From JAUILA01 sp050289805 (lineage in GTDB: Bacteria > Bacteroidota > Bacteroidia > Cytophagales > Cyclobacteriaceae), in NCBI GenBank assembly GCA_050289805.1, contig JBNKGL010000007.1, forward strand, positions 62,001-126,000: DNA of 64,000 bases. The letters are read 5' to 3'. Of this stretch, positions 17,640 to 25,372 are shown piece after piece (the stretch's first letter is position 1; every line of letters starts with the position of its first letter). A program made the position numbers and the translations under genes. The notes beneath the pieces were generated by a model. That model saw only the letters and a program-made list of their open reading frames with translations. It had not been told where the DNA came from and did no database searches.

Positions 17640-18545
17640 ATGAGACCATATAACTTAACGCACCTCAGAGAACTTGAATCGGAAGCAATCTATGTGATCC
17701 GCGAGGTTGCCGCGCAGTTTGAAAATCCGGCAATTTTGTTTTCAGGAGGAAAAGACTCGATTACAGTCGCTCACCTTGCTATGAAAGCGTTCTTTCCGGC
17801 TAAAATTCCTTTCCCGCTGGTTCACATCGATACCGGCCACAACTTTCCCGAGACCATCCAGTTCAGGGATGAATATATCGGTAAGCTCGGAGCCGAACTG
17901 ATCGTTGGATCTGTTCAGGAATCAATCAACGAAGGAAAGGTGATTGAAGAAAAGGGACTGAATGCCAGCCGAAACGCCCTTCAAACTGTAACCCTGCTCG
18001 ATACAATTGAAAAGTATAAATTCGATGCATGTATCGGCGGAGCCCGAAGGGATGAGGAAAAGGCGCGGGCTAAAGAACGTTTCTTCTCGCACAGGGACGA
18101 ATTCGGACAGTGGGATCCAAAAAATCAGCGTCCTGAACTGTGGAATATTTTCAACGGCAAAAAGCATTATGGCGAAAATTTCCGCGTTTTTCCGATCAGC
18201 AACTGGACTGAAATGGATGTATGGCAATATATCCTCATGGAAGGGATCGATTTGCCCAGCCTTTACTTTGCCCATGAACGCGAGGTATTTGAACGGGATG
18301 GTGTGGTGATGGCTACAAGTGATTTTATTCCACGTAAGGACACTGAATTACCGGGAAAGAAGGTTGTTCGTTTCAGGACAATCGGTGATATGACCTGTAC
18401 CGGTGCAGTTTATTCGGAAGCGTCTACGCTGGAGGAAATAATTGATGAGGTTGCCGCTTCAAGAAAAACAGAACGCGGCTCACGATCCGATGACAAGCGA
18501 TCAGAAGCAGCAATGGAGGACCGGAAAAAGCAAGGGTACTTCTAG
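17640..18545 (+). CDS. cysD: Sulfate adenylyltransferase subunit 2 CysD
   Basis: ATP-pyrophosphatase subunit that adenylates sulfate to APS, driven by GTP hydrolysis in CysN. 301 residues with PP-loop FSGGKDSITVAHLA, VHIDTGHNFPET, ARRDEEKARAKERFFS and FRVFPISNWTEMDVWQYI. The C-terminal region has the GDMTCTGA motif. It lies 3 bases after cysC. Confidence 0.96.
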   Translation: MRPYNLTHLRELESEAIYVIREVAAQFENPAILFSGGKDSITVAHLAMKAFFPAKIPFPLVHIDTGHNFPETIQFRDEYIGKLGAELIVGSVQESINEGKVIEEKGLNASRNALQTVTLLDTIEKYKFDACIGGARRDEEKARAKERFFSHRDEFGQWDPKNQRPELWNIFNGKKHYGENFRVFPISNWTEMDVWQYILMEGIDLPSLYFAHEREVFERDGVVMATSDFIPRKDTELPGKKVVRFRTIGDMTCTGAVYSEASTLEEIIDEVAASRKTERGSRSDDKRSEAAMEDRKKQGYF

Positions 18546-18577
18546 ACATAAAAATTTAAACGTTCATCAGCAGATTT

Positions 18578-19858
18578 ATGAATACTGAAACAGTTGATAC
18601 CAAGGGTTATCTGAATATGGAACTTCTGCGGTTTACTACCGCAGGAAGTGTCGATGACGGAAAAAGTACATTGATCGGCCGTTTGTTGTACGATTCGAAA
18701 TCAATTTTCGAAGATCAGTACGAGGCCATTGAAGAATCCAGTCGACGAAAAGGCGACGAAAATATAAACCTCGCATTGCTTACCGACGGGCTTCGCGCGG
18801 AACGCGAACAGGGCATCACCATTGATGTGGCATATCGCTATTTTGCGACTCCCAAGCGAAAATTTATCATTGCAGATACTCCCGGCCATATCCAATATAC
18901 ACGGAACATGGTAACAGGAGCCTCCACTGCCAACCTGGCCCTGATCCTTGTGGATGCACGAAAAGGCGTGGTTGAACAGACGTACCGCCATACATTCATC
19001 GCCTCCTTGCTCGGAATTCCTCACGTTGTTTTCTGTATCAATAAAATGGACCTGGTGGATTATGCTGAAGATGTATTCACCGGCATCAAGGATCAGATTG
19101 AAAACTTCTCATCCAAGCTGGATGTGAAAGATATCCGGTTTATTCCCATCAGCGCCCTGAAAGGCGACAATGTGGTGAATGAATCTGAGCAAATGCCCTG
19201 GTATAAGGGAGGAACGCTACTCTATCTTCTCGAAAACATTCATATCGGTAGCGATCATAACCATATCGATTGCCGCTTTCCGGTGCAATATGTTATCCGT
19301 CCTCATTCCGACAAATATCATGATTTCCGCGGCTATGCCGGGCGAATCGCTGGCGGGGTTTTCAAACCCGGGGATGAAGTTGTCGCATTGCCATCGGGAT
19401 TTACATCAAAAATAAAGGAAATCAATACCGCAGACGGACCACTCGATGAGGCTTTTGCCCCTATGTCTGTCACGCTTCTCCTTGAAGATGAAATTGACAT
19501 CAGCAGGGGGGATATGATCGTAAGGACCAATAACAGGCCAACAGTGAGTCAGGATGTGGATTTGATGATCTGCTGGATGAATGAGCGGCCGCTGTTGCCG
19601 AACGGTAAATACGCTGTAAAACATACCACTAATGATGCCCGCTGCCTCATAAAAAGTGTGCAATACAAGGTTGATATCAATACACTTCACCGTATTGAAG
19701 ACGACAAAAGCGTTGGCATGAATGATATTGCCAGAATCACTATCAGAACCACTAAACCATTATTATACGATCGTTACCAGCGTAACAGGATCACAGGAAG
19801 TCTTGTGTTGGTTGATGAAGGAACCAATGAAACTGTTGGTGCCGGAATGATCGTTTAG
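18578..19858 (+). CDS. cysN: Sulfate adenylyltransferase subunit 1 CysN (GTPase)
   Basis: EF-Tu-like GTPase subunit of ATP sulfurylase. G1 is GSVDDGKST (23-31), followed by DTPGH and NKMDLVD motifs and beta-barrel domains in the second half. At 426 residues it is the stand-alone form. APS kinase is encoded separately as cysC rather than fused as in NodQ-type proteins. Confidence 0.96.
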   Translation: MNTETVDTKGYLNMELLRFTTAGSVDDGKSTLIGRLLYDSKSIFEDQYEAIEESSRRKGDENINLALLTDGLRAEREQGITIDVAYRYFATPKRKFIIADTPGHIQYTRNMVTGASTANLALILVDARKGVVEQTYRHTFIASLLGIPHVVFCINKMDLVDYAEDVFTGIKDQIENFSSKLDVKDIRFIPISALKGDNVVNESEQMPWYKGGTLLYLLENIHIGSDHNHIDCRFPVQYVIRPHSDKYHDFRGYAGRIAGGVFKPGDEVVALPSGFTSKIKEINTADGPLDEAFAPMSVTLLLEDEIDISRGDMIVRTNNRPTVSQDVDLMICWMNERPLLPNGKYAVKHTTNDARCLIKSVQYKVDINTLHRIEDDKSVGMNDIARITIRTTKPLLYDRYQRNRITGSLVLVDEGTNETVGAGMIV

Positions 19859-19871
19859 TAACTTTATTGTG

Positions 19872-20897
19872 ATGCAGGATAAAGTACAGGAGATACTGAA
19901 TGATATTCGAGGTTTTAATGCCGAAAACCAGGAAGACCTTGAAGCCTACAGGCTGAAATACATCAGCAAGAAAAGTGTTATAGGTGAGCTATTTGGTCAG
20001 CTGAGAGATGTGGCACCGGAAGACCGCAAAGCAGTTGGACAGCTCCTGAATGATCTTAAACAGGAGGCACAGGACAAGTTTAAAGACCTGATCCAGCATC
20101 TGGAAAGCAATAATGACCAGCAGCCGTCGGATGTGCCGGATCTTACACTTCCTTCCTACACGTTCCCACTTGGAGGGATGCATCCGCTCACTTACGTTCG
20201 AAACAGGATCATTGAAATTTTTGAACGCATAGGGTTCAACGTAGCTGACGGACCGGAAATCGAAGATGACTGGCACAATTTTACCGCCCTGAACTTTCCA
20301 GAGAATCACCCTGCACGCGAAATGCAGGATACGTTCTTCATTGAAAGGAATCCGGATATTGTTTTACGAACTCATACATCCGGTGTGCAGGTGCGACTGA
20401 TGGAAAATAAGAAACCGCCAATACGATCGATAATGCCAGGACGGGTTTACCGTAATGAGGCTATATCAGCTCGTGCACATTGCGTGTTTCACCAGGTGGA
20501 GGGTCTTTATGTGGACCGTAAGGTGAGTTTCGTTGACCTGAAACAAACCCTGTACCATTTCGCAAAGGAAATGTTCACCCCTGAAACACGGGTGCGATAC
20601 CGGCCTTCCTATTTCCCGTTTACGGAACCCAGTGCAGAGATTGACATTTCATGCCAGATCTGTGATGGTGACGGATGTCAGCTATGTAAATATACAGGAT
20701 GGGTAGAAATTGCCGGATCGGGAATGGTTGATCCTAATGTGTTGGAAAATTGCGGTATCAACTCAGAAGAATATACGGGATTTGCCTTCGGTATGGGGAT
20801 CGAAAGGATTACCCAACTGAAATTCCAGGTAAATGATCTCCGCCTGTATACCGAAAATGATATTCGTTTTCTAAAGCAATTTCAATCCCTTCATTAA
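19872..20897 (+). CDS. pheS: Phenylalanyl-tRNA synthetase alpha subunit
   Basis: Catalytic alpha subunit of the alpha2-beta2 enzyme charging tRNA-Phe. 341 residues: N-terminal coiled coil (1-85), then the class II core with motif 2 PGRVYRNEAISARAHCVFHQVEGLYVD around its conserved arginine, SYFPFTEPSAEIDI and motif 3 GFAFGMGIERI. Four cysteines occur in CQICDGDGCQLC. ATG 19872 is preferred to the GTG at 19869. The stop shares one base with the next start (TAATG). No pheT is in the window, which is common in Bacteroidota. Confidence 0.95.
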   Translation: MQDKVQEILNDIRGFNAENQEDLEAYRLKYISKKSVIGELFGQLRDVAPEDRKAVGQLLNDLKQEAQDKFKDLIQHLESNNDQQPSDVPDLTLPSYTFPLGGMHPLTYVRNRIIEIFERIGFNVADGPEIEDDWHNFTALNFPENHPAREMQDTFFIERNPDIVLRTHTSGVQVRLMENKKPPIRSIMPGRVYRNEAISARAHCVFHQVEGLYVDRKVSFVDLKQTLYHFAKEMFTPETRVRYRPSYFPFTEPSAEIDISCQICDGDGCQLCKYTGWVEIAGSGMVDPNVLENCGINSEEYTGFAFGMGIERITQLKFQVNDLRLYTENDIRFLKQFQSLH

Positions 20898-21745
20898 TGA
20901 TTAACCGGATTGCAGTTATCGGCGCAGGTACCATGGGTTTGGGAATAGCACAAATCTGCGGCCTGGCGGGATTTCAAACATTATTATTTGATATTTCTGA
21001 AGACGCACTCTCATCCGCTGCAGAACAGATTGACCGGAATCTCGAAAAAGGGATAGAAAAAGGTAAATTAAGCAGCGCCGCAAAGAAAACCGCACTTGAA
21101 AAAATTCAATATTCCTGCAACCTCGGCGACGTGAAGGCAGATTTCATCATTGAAGCCATTATTGAAAAACTGGATGTGAAACAAAATTTGTTCCGCAAGC
21201 TGGAATCTCAGAATACTTCTGAAACGGTAATGGCCAGTAACACCAGCAGCATCCCTTTAACACAAATCGCCGGCGGCATGACGCATCCCAACCGCTTTGT
21301 GGGCATGCATTTCTTCAATCCGGCTCACATCATGAAACTTGTCGAGGTAATCAGCGGCGCCTCCACAGACCAGGATACCTTGGAGAAGACTATCAAACTG
21401 GCCAGGGACCTTGGGAAAACCCCTGTCGTGGCAAAGGATTCTCCCGGATTTATCGTGAACAGGGTTGCACGGCATTTCTATGTTGAATCCCTTAAAGCTC
21501 TCGAAGAAGGCGTGGCCACAGTAGAAGAAATTGATGCCCTGATGCGGTCAGCAGGTTTTAAAATGGGACCTTTTGAATTAATGGACCTGATCGGGGTCGA
21601 TACCAATTTTTCTGTTACTGAAAGTATGTTCAATTCCTTTTACCAGGACAGTAAATTCAGACCAAGCCGTATACAAAAACAAAAAGTTGATGCAGGCCAC
21701 CACGGCCGAAAAACGGGAAAGGGATTCTATGACTATGAAAAATAA
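20897..21745 (+). CDS. 3-hydroxybutyryl-CoA (3-hydroxyacyl-CoA) dehydrogenase
   Basis: Stand-alone NAD-dependent dehydrogenase of 282 residues acting on 3-hydroxyacyl-CoA, in butyrate-type or fatty-acid pathways. It has GAGTMGLGIAQICGLAG (8-24), MASNTSSIPLT, the signature HFFNPAHIMKLVEVI and DSPGFIVNRV, and a C-terminal domain with GPFELMDLIG. It is the single-function (Hbd/PaaH/MmgB-like) form. It is coupled to pheS by a TAATG overlap, although their functions differ. Confidence 0.9.
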   Translation: MINRIAVIGAGTMGLGIAQICGLAGFQTLLFDISEDALSSAAEQIDRNLEKGIEKGKLSSAAKKTALEKIQYSCNLGDVKADFIIEAIIEKLDVKQNLFRKLESQNTSETVMASNTSSIPLTQIAGGMTHPNRFVGMHFFNPAHIMKLVEVISGASTDQDTLEKTIKLARDLGKTPVVAKDSPGFIVNRVARHFYVESLKALEEGVATVEEIDALMRSAGFKMGPFELMDLIGVDTNFSVTESMFNSFYQDSKFRPSRIQKQKVDAGHHGRKTGKGFYDYEK

Positions 21746-22181
21746 ACTATCATACGTGTTGCTGGCTTTTTCCCTAACCCTATTCACAGGAGGGTGTGAA
21801 ACAGATACGTTTGTTGATGAAATACCACCGATTACGTTTGACGATATTTTTATAAATCTAAGTCTTCCGGGATACAATGATCTGATAATCAAGGGGTATC
21901 AACCAATTCCCGCGGGTGGCAACAGCAGGGGAATCATAATTTACAGGATGAATAATGAATACAGAGCCTTTGAAAGAACATGTTCATTTCAACCTTATGA
22001 AGCTACGGCTCTTGTAGATGTGACGGTTGCCGGAACGGCCATGACCGATTACAGCTGCGGTTCAATCTTTAGTTTCCTGAATGGGTACCCCGAAGCCGGC
22101 CCGGCCATTGCTCCGTTGAATCAATACCGCACTATTTTGGATAATGGATTTTTAACGATTACGGACGAGGTAATTAACTAG
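21735..22181 (+). CDS. Rieske-like lipoprotein with degenerate ligand set
   Basis: 148 residues starting MKNKLSYVLL, with a lipoprotein signal whose lipobox FTGGC places the modified cysteine at 21. The mature part (GGNSRGIIIYRMNNEYRAFERTCSFQPYEA, then SCGSIFSFLNGYPEAGPAIAPLNQYRT) has the order of a Rieske [2Fe-2S] domain. In place of C-x-H...C-x-x-H, only Cys83 and Cys108 are present, without histidine partners, so cluster binding is unlikely. The family call is an inference from pattern. Start 21735 (or 21729) overlaps the dehydrogenase end by 11 bases. The 3' end overlaps convergent moxR by 8 bases. Confidence 0.6.
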   Translation: MKNKLSYVLLAFSLTLFTGGCETDTFVDEIPPITFDDIFINLSLPGYNDLIIKGYQPIPAGGNSRGIIIYRMNNEYRAFERTCSFQPYEATALVDVTVAGTAMTDYSCGSIFSFLNGYPEAGPAIAPLNQYRTILDNGFLTITDEVIN

Positions 22182-23151
22182 CCTCCTCGACCAGCCTTTC
22201 AATCAATGAGTCTATTGTAACCCCTTCTGCTTCCGCTTTGAAGTTACGCACAATACGGTGACGTAAAGCGGGTTTCGAAACAGCAATAACATCCTCTATA
22301 TCAGGCGAATATTTTCCGTTTAGCAATGCATTGCACTTGGCACCAACAACCAGAAACTGTGAAGCCCTGGGACCGGCGCCCCATTCCAGGTATTCATTCG
22401 CCAGCGGAGATGCATTCGGGTTGTTTGGCCTGGTTTTATGTACAAGGCTAACCGCAAATTCAACGACATTATCGGCTACCGGAACCTTGCGAACGAGCTC
22501 CTGAAATGCCAGGATCTCATCACCTGTTAAAACGGTTTGCACATTGGTGGTCAGGTTTGATGTAGTCGCCTTAACAATCTCAACTTCCTTATCATACCGG
22601 GGGTAATCCAGTCTGACACTGAACATAAAGCGGTCGAGTTGAGCTTCCGGTAACGGATATGTTCCTTCCTGCTCGATGGGGTTTTGCGTTGCCAGCACGA
22701 AAAACGGCCTGTCAAGTCCATATTTCTTTCCGGCAATTGTCACTGAATATTCCTGCATGGATTCAAGCAATGCAGCCTGTGTTTTCGGCGGTGTCCGGTT
22801 AATTTCATCGGCCAGAATAATATTCGCAAAAATTGGCCCCTTGATGAATTTAAAATTACGATCCTTATCCAGTGTTTCTGAACCGAGTATATCGGATGGC
22901 ATCAGGTCTGGCGTAAACTGAATCCGGTTAAAATCGAGATGAAGCGCCGAGGCGATGGTCTGGATCAGGAGTGTTTTTGCAAGACCGGGCACACCTACCA
23001 GCAGGCAATGACCCTGGCAAAATATTGAAGTGAGTAATAATCGTACAACCTCGTCCTGCCCGATTACGACTTTTGATATTTCATTTTTAAGTGATGTATA
23101 CGCTTCAAACAGGGAGTCAGCGGCTTCAACTTCAGACTTAAATTCTTTCAT
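22174..23151 (-). CDS. MoxR-family AAA+ ATPase
   Basis: 325-residue AAA+ chaperone-like ATPase. Walker A GVPGLAKT (53-60), Walker B ILADEINRTPPKTQ and sensor ATQNPIEQEGTYPLPEAQLDRF are all intact. MoxR proteins usually act with VWA-domain partners, but no DUF58 or VWA gene adjoins. Instead it is the last gene of a periplasmic-foldase operon, 30 bases after the surA-like gene, an arrangement seen in Cytophagales. Confidence 0.92.
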   Translation of the reverse strand: MKEFKSEVEAADSLFEAYTSLKNEISKVVIGQDEVVRLLLTSIFCQGHCLLVGVPGLAKTLLIQTIASALHLDFNRIQFTPDLMPSDILGSETLDKDRNFKFIKGPIFANIILADEINRTPPKTQAALLESMQEYSVTIAGKKYGLDRPFFVLATQNPIEQEGTYPLPEAQLDRFMFSVRLDYPRYDKEVEIVKATTSNLTTNVQTVLTGDEILAFQELVRKVPVADNVVEFAVSLVHKTRPNNPNASPLANEYLEWGAGPRASQFLVVGAKCNALLNGKYSPDIEDVIAVSKPALRHRIVRNFKAEAEGVTIDSLIERLVEEAS

Positions 23152-23181
23152 ATATCTTGCTTTATGCGGATCTGAACAGTT

Positions 23182-24525
23182 TTAGTTTACAATCCCGCAA
23201 TAATCATATTCATCATCGAGATTAATAAATACGTCATTCCGTGCCTTATTAAACCATTCATTCAGGATTCTGTTCTTTTTTTCATTCAATGCCGCGTTCT
23301 GTATTTTTTGCCAGTCATCTTTAAGGTTGGCCTGATGGGGCGGTAGCTTCGATTTATAAAAAAGAATTCGAACGGCTTCCTTTTCCTCCAGCGTTCTGAA
23401 ACGCATTGGTTGAGAAATACTACCCACTTCCATGCTATCGAGGGCAAGGTAAATAACAGGATCCATTTCTTCAGCAGCCACACGAAGGCTTCCCTGCGAA
23501 TCAGTAAAGAAACCACCGGAACTGGAAGTAAGCTTGTCATCGGAATATTCACGGGCTAATGAAGTGAAGGTGAGTGTATCCTCCATAATCCTTGTTCGAA
23601 GACTGTCCAGGTACTTTTCTGCACCCATTACATCTTCTTCCGAAGGTTCAGGAATGATAATGATATGTCTAGAATTGTATTCATTACCCCGACGTTCAAG
23701 CAGTTGGACAATATGAATTCCAAAGGATGTCTCAAAAGGCTCTGATATTTCACCCGGCTTTAATTTCAACGCATTCGCTTCATATTCAGGAGCCATCATT
23801 CCCCTGGATGCCCATCCCAGGTTACCCCCGTTGGGTCCGCTGGGGCCCTGTGAATATTCTTTTGCCAACGCTTCAAAAGATTCACCCTGTAATGCACGGG
23901 ATCGCAGTACAGCAAGCTGCTCCCTGATCTGGGTCTTAATCTTATCATTGGGTTCCGGAATTCTTACAATTTGCGAAACTTCCATTTCAGTTGAAAAGAA
24001 AGGTAAACTGTCCCGTGGGATTTGGTTGAAAAATTTTCTCACTTCGGAAGGTGTCACAGACACATCTGCCGTAATGGTCTCCTGCATCCGCTGTACAACC
24101 ATTTGCTCCTTTACCTGATCACGTATCTCGGCCTGAAGCTCTTCCATACTCTTGCCGTAGTATTGTTCGAATTGCTCTTCAGTACCGCCATATTGTGACA
24201 AAATCACCTGCATCCTCCGCTGTAACTGATTATCCACCTCAAAGTCGTTTACAATAACCGAGTCGATCTCAGCTTTTGCCACCATGAGCTTACCGGAAAT
24301 CAGCTGGGCAAGAATACGGCATTTTGTATCCGGCGCAGCCTGATTCCCGCTTGACAGGTAATTCAGGTACGCCTTTTCCAATTCAGATTTCAGTACAATG
24401 TAGTTATCTACCTTTGCAATAATTTCGTCAATTATCACCCCTTCCCCTGACTGGGCCCGGGCATTGACTGACAATATCAACAGGGCAAAAAGGAATAACT
24501 TATTTATATATTTCAAACTGTTCAT
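23182..24525 (-). CDS. surA: SurA-like periplasmic peptidyl-prolyl isomerase
   Basis: 447 residues from MNSLKYINKLFLF: signal peptide to about NARAQ (25), SurA-type N-terminal helical chaperone domain (about 30-165, DEIIAKVDNYIVLKSELEKAY), then two parvulin domains (about 170-275 with FEALAKEYSQGPSGPNGGNLG, and 280-380 with SRHIIIIPEPSEED and FTSLAREYSDDKLTSSSGG). It assists outer-membrane protein folding. An alternative start at 24540 exists. The 5' end overlaps the preceding gene by 26 bases. Confidence 0.9.
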   Translation of the reverse strand: MNSLKYINKLFLFALLILSVNARAQSGEGVIIDEIIAKVDNYIVLKSELEKAYLNYLSSGNQAAPDTKCRILAQLISGKLMVAKAEIDSVIVNDFEVDNQLQRRMQVILSQYGGTEEQFEQYYGKSMEELQAEIRDQVKEQMVVQRMQETITADVSVTPSEVRKFFNQIPRDSLPFFSTEMEVSQIVRIPEPNDKIKTQIREQLAVLRSRALQGESFEALAKEYSQGPSGPNGGNLGWASRGMMAPEYEANALKLKPGEISEPFETSFGIHIVQLLERRGNEYNSRHIIIIPEPSEEDVMGAEKYLDSLRTRIMEDTLTFTSLAREYSDDKLTSSSGGFFTDSQGSLRVAAEEMDPVIYLALDSMEVGSISQPMRFRTLEEKEAVRILFYKSKLPPHQANLKDDWQKIQNAALNEKKNRILNEWFNKARNDVFINLDDEYDYCGIVN

Positions 24526-25372
24526 TTTCACTTGCCTCATTATATACTTTCTCCTCCAATTGTTCCGCGAGCGTTACCTTTCGTTTATTCAAAATAATGT
24601 TCCGGATGTCATCTTTAACAAATTCCAGCGGAGACACATTATCGGAAATCTTGTATTCCTCTATTTTAAGGAAATACCTGAACTGGTCATCACTCGTTTC
24701 AAAATACCGGTTATTTCTCAGAAATTGCACTTTATTCGGAATTTCCGCCATCGGTGAATTCTTAATAACCTCATCAAATTCCATCCAGACAGAATCATCC
24801 AGCTGGTACGCATTTGCAAAACTAAGACAATAGGAGTTAAGTTCTTCAAAATCCTCCCTTTTCGTCGATTTGAGCCAGCCTGAAATCCGCTCTGAACGCG
24901 GAGCGGAGACGGGAAGTTTCACATATTTACACCGAATGATATTCTGCTTCAATAGAAAATTGTCCACATTCTCATCATAGTAAGCCTTTATTTCCTCTTC
25001 ACTTACGTCTGTATCTAGATTTTCGTTGATATAGTGCGACTGATATTCATAGCCCATGAGACTGTATCGGTAATCGAGGATTTTCCGCTCAATATCCGCT
25101 TCATTAAACTGGATATTTTCTGAAGCCTCATGTATGAGCAACTGTTTTCGAATCCAGCTGTCAACAAAGCTTTGAGCCCGCATTGTACTGTCTTCCGGTG
25201 TCATATCCGAACTTGCAATACCATCGAGATCTGTTGCGTATAAATACTGATCGTAAACCCGTGCAATGGGTTCCTGGCCGCTTGCAGCGTCCGGTTTATC
25301 TTTCATCCTGATCAAATCACATGATGTGACCAATAAAAGTAATATCAGCCCCTTACCGTACCAACGCGTCAT
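24500..25372 (-). CDS. SurA-N-like lipoprotein lacking a parvulin domain
   Basis: 290 residues. The N-terminal signal has lipobox LLVTSC, so it is a lipoprotein of the periplasmic face or outer membrane. The region after it (ARVYDQYLYATDL, then DSWIRKQLLIHEASENIQFNEADIERKI and EEEIKAYYDENVDNFLL) resembles the SurA/PpiC N-terminal chaperone module, but the usual parvulin signature (HI-LIR, GGxLGW) is not recognisable. It probably acts as a chaperone or accessory to its two parvulin neighbours. It overlaps both genes at its ends, indicating tight coupling. Confidence 0.65.
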   Translation of the reverse strand: MTRWYGKGLILLLLVTSCDLIRMKDKPDAASGQEPIARVYDQYLYATDLDGIASSDMTPEDSTMRAQSFVDSWIRKQLLIHEASENIQFNEADIERKILDYRYSLMGYEYQSHYINENLDTDVSEEEIKAYYDENVDNFLLKQNIIRCKYVKLPVSAPRSERISGWLKSTKREDFEELNSYCLSFANAYQLDDSVWMEFDEVIKNSPMAEIPNKVQFLRNNRYFETSDDQFRYFLKIEEYKISDNVSPLEFVKDDIRNIILNKRKVTLAEQLEEKVYNEASENEQFEIYK

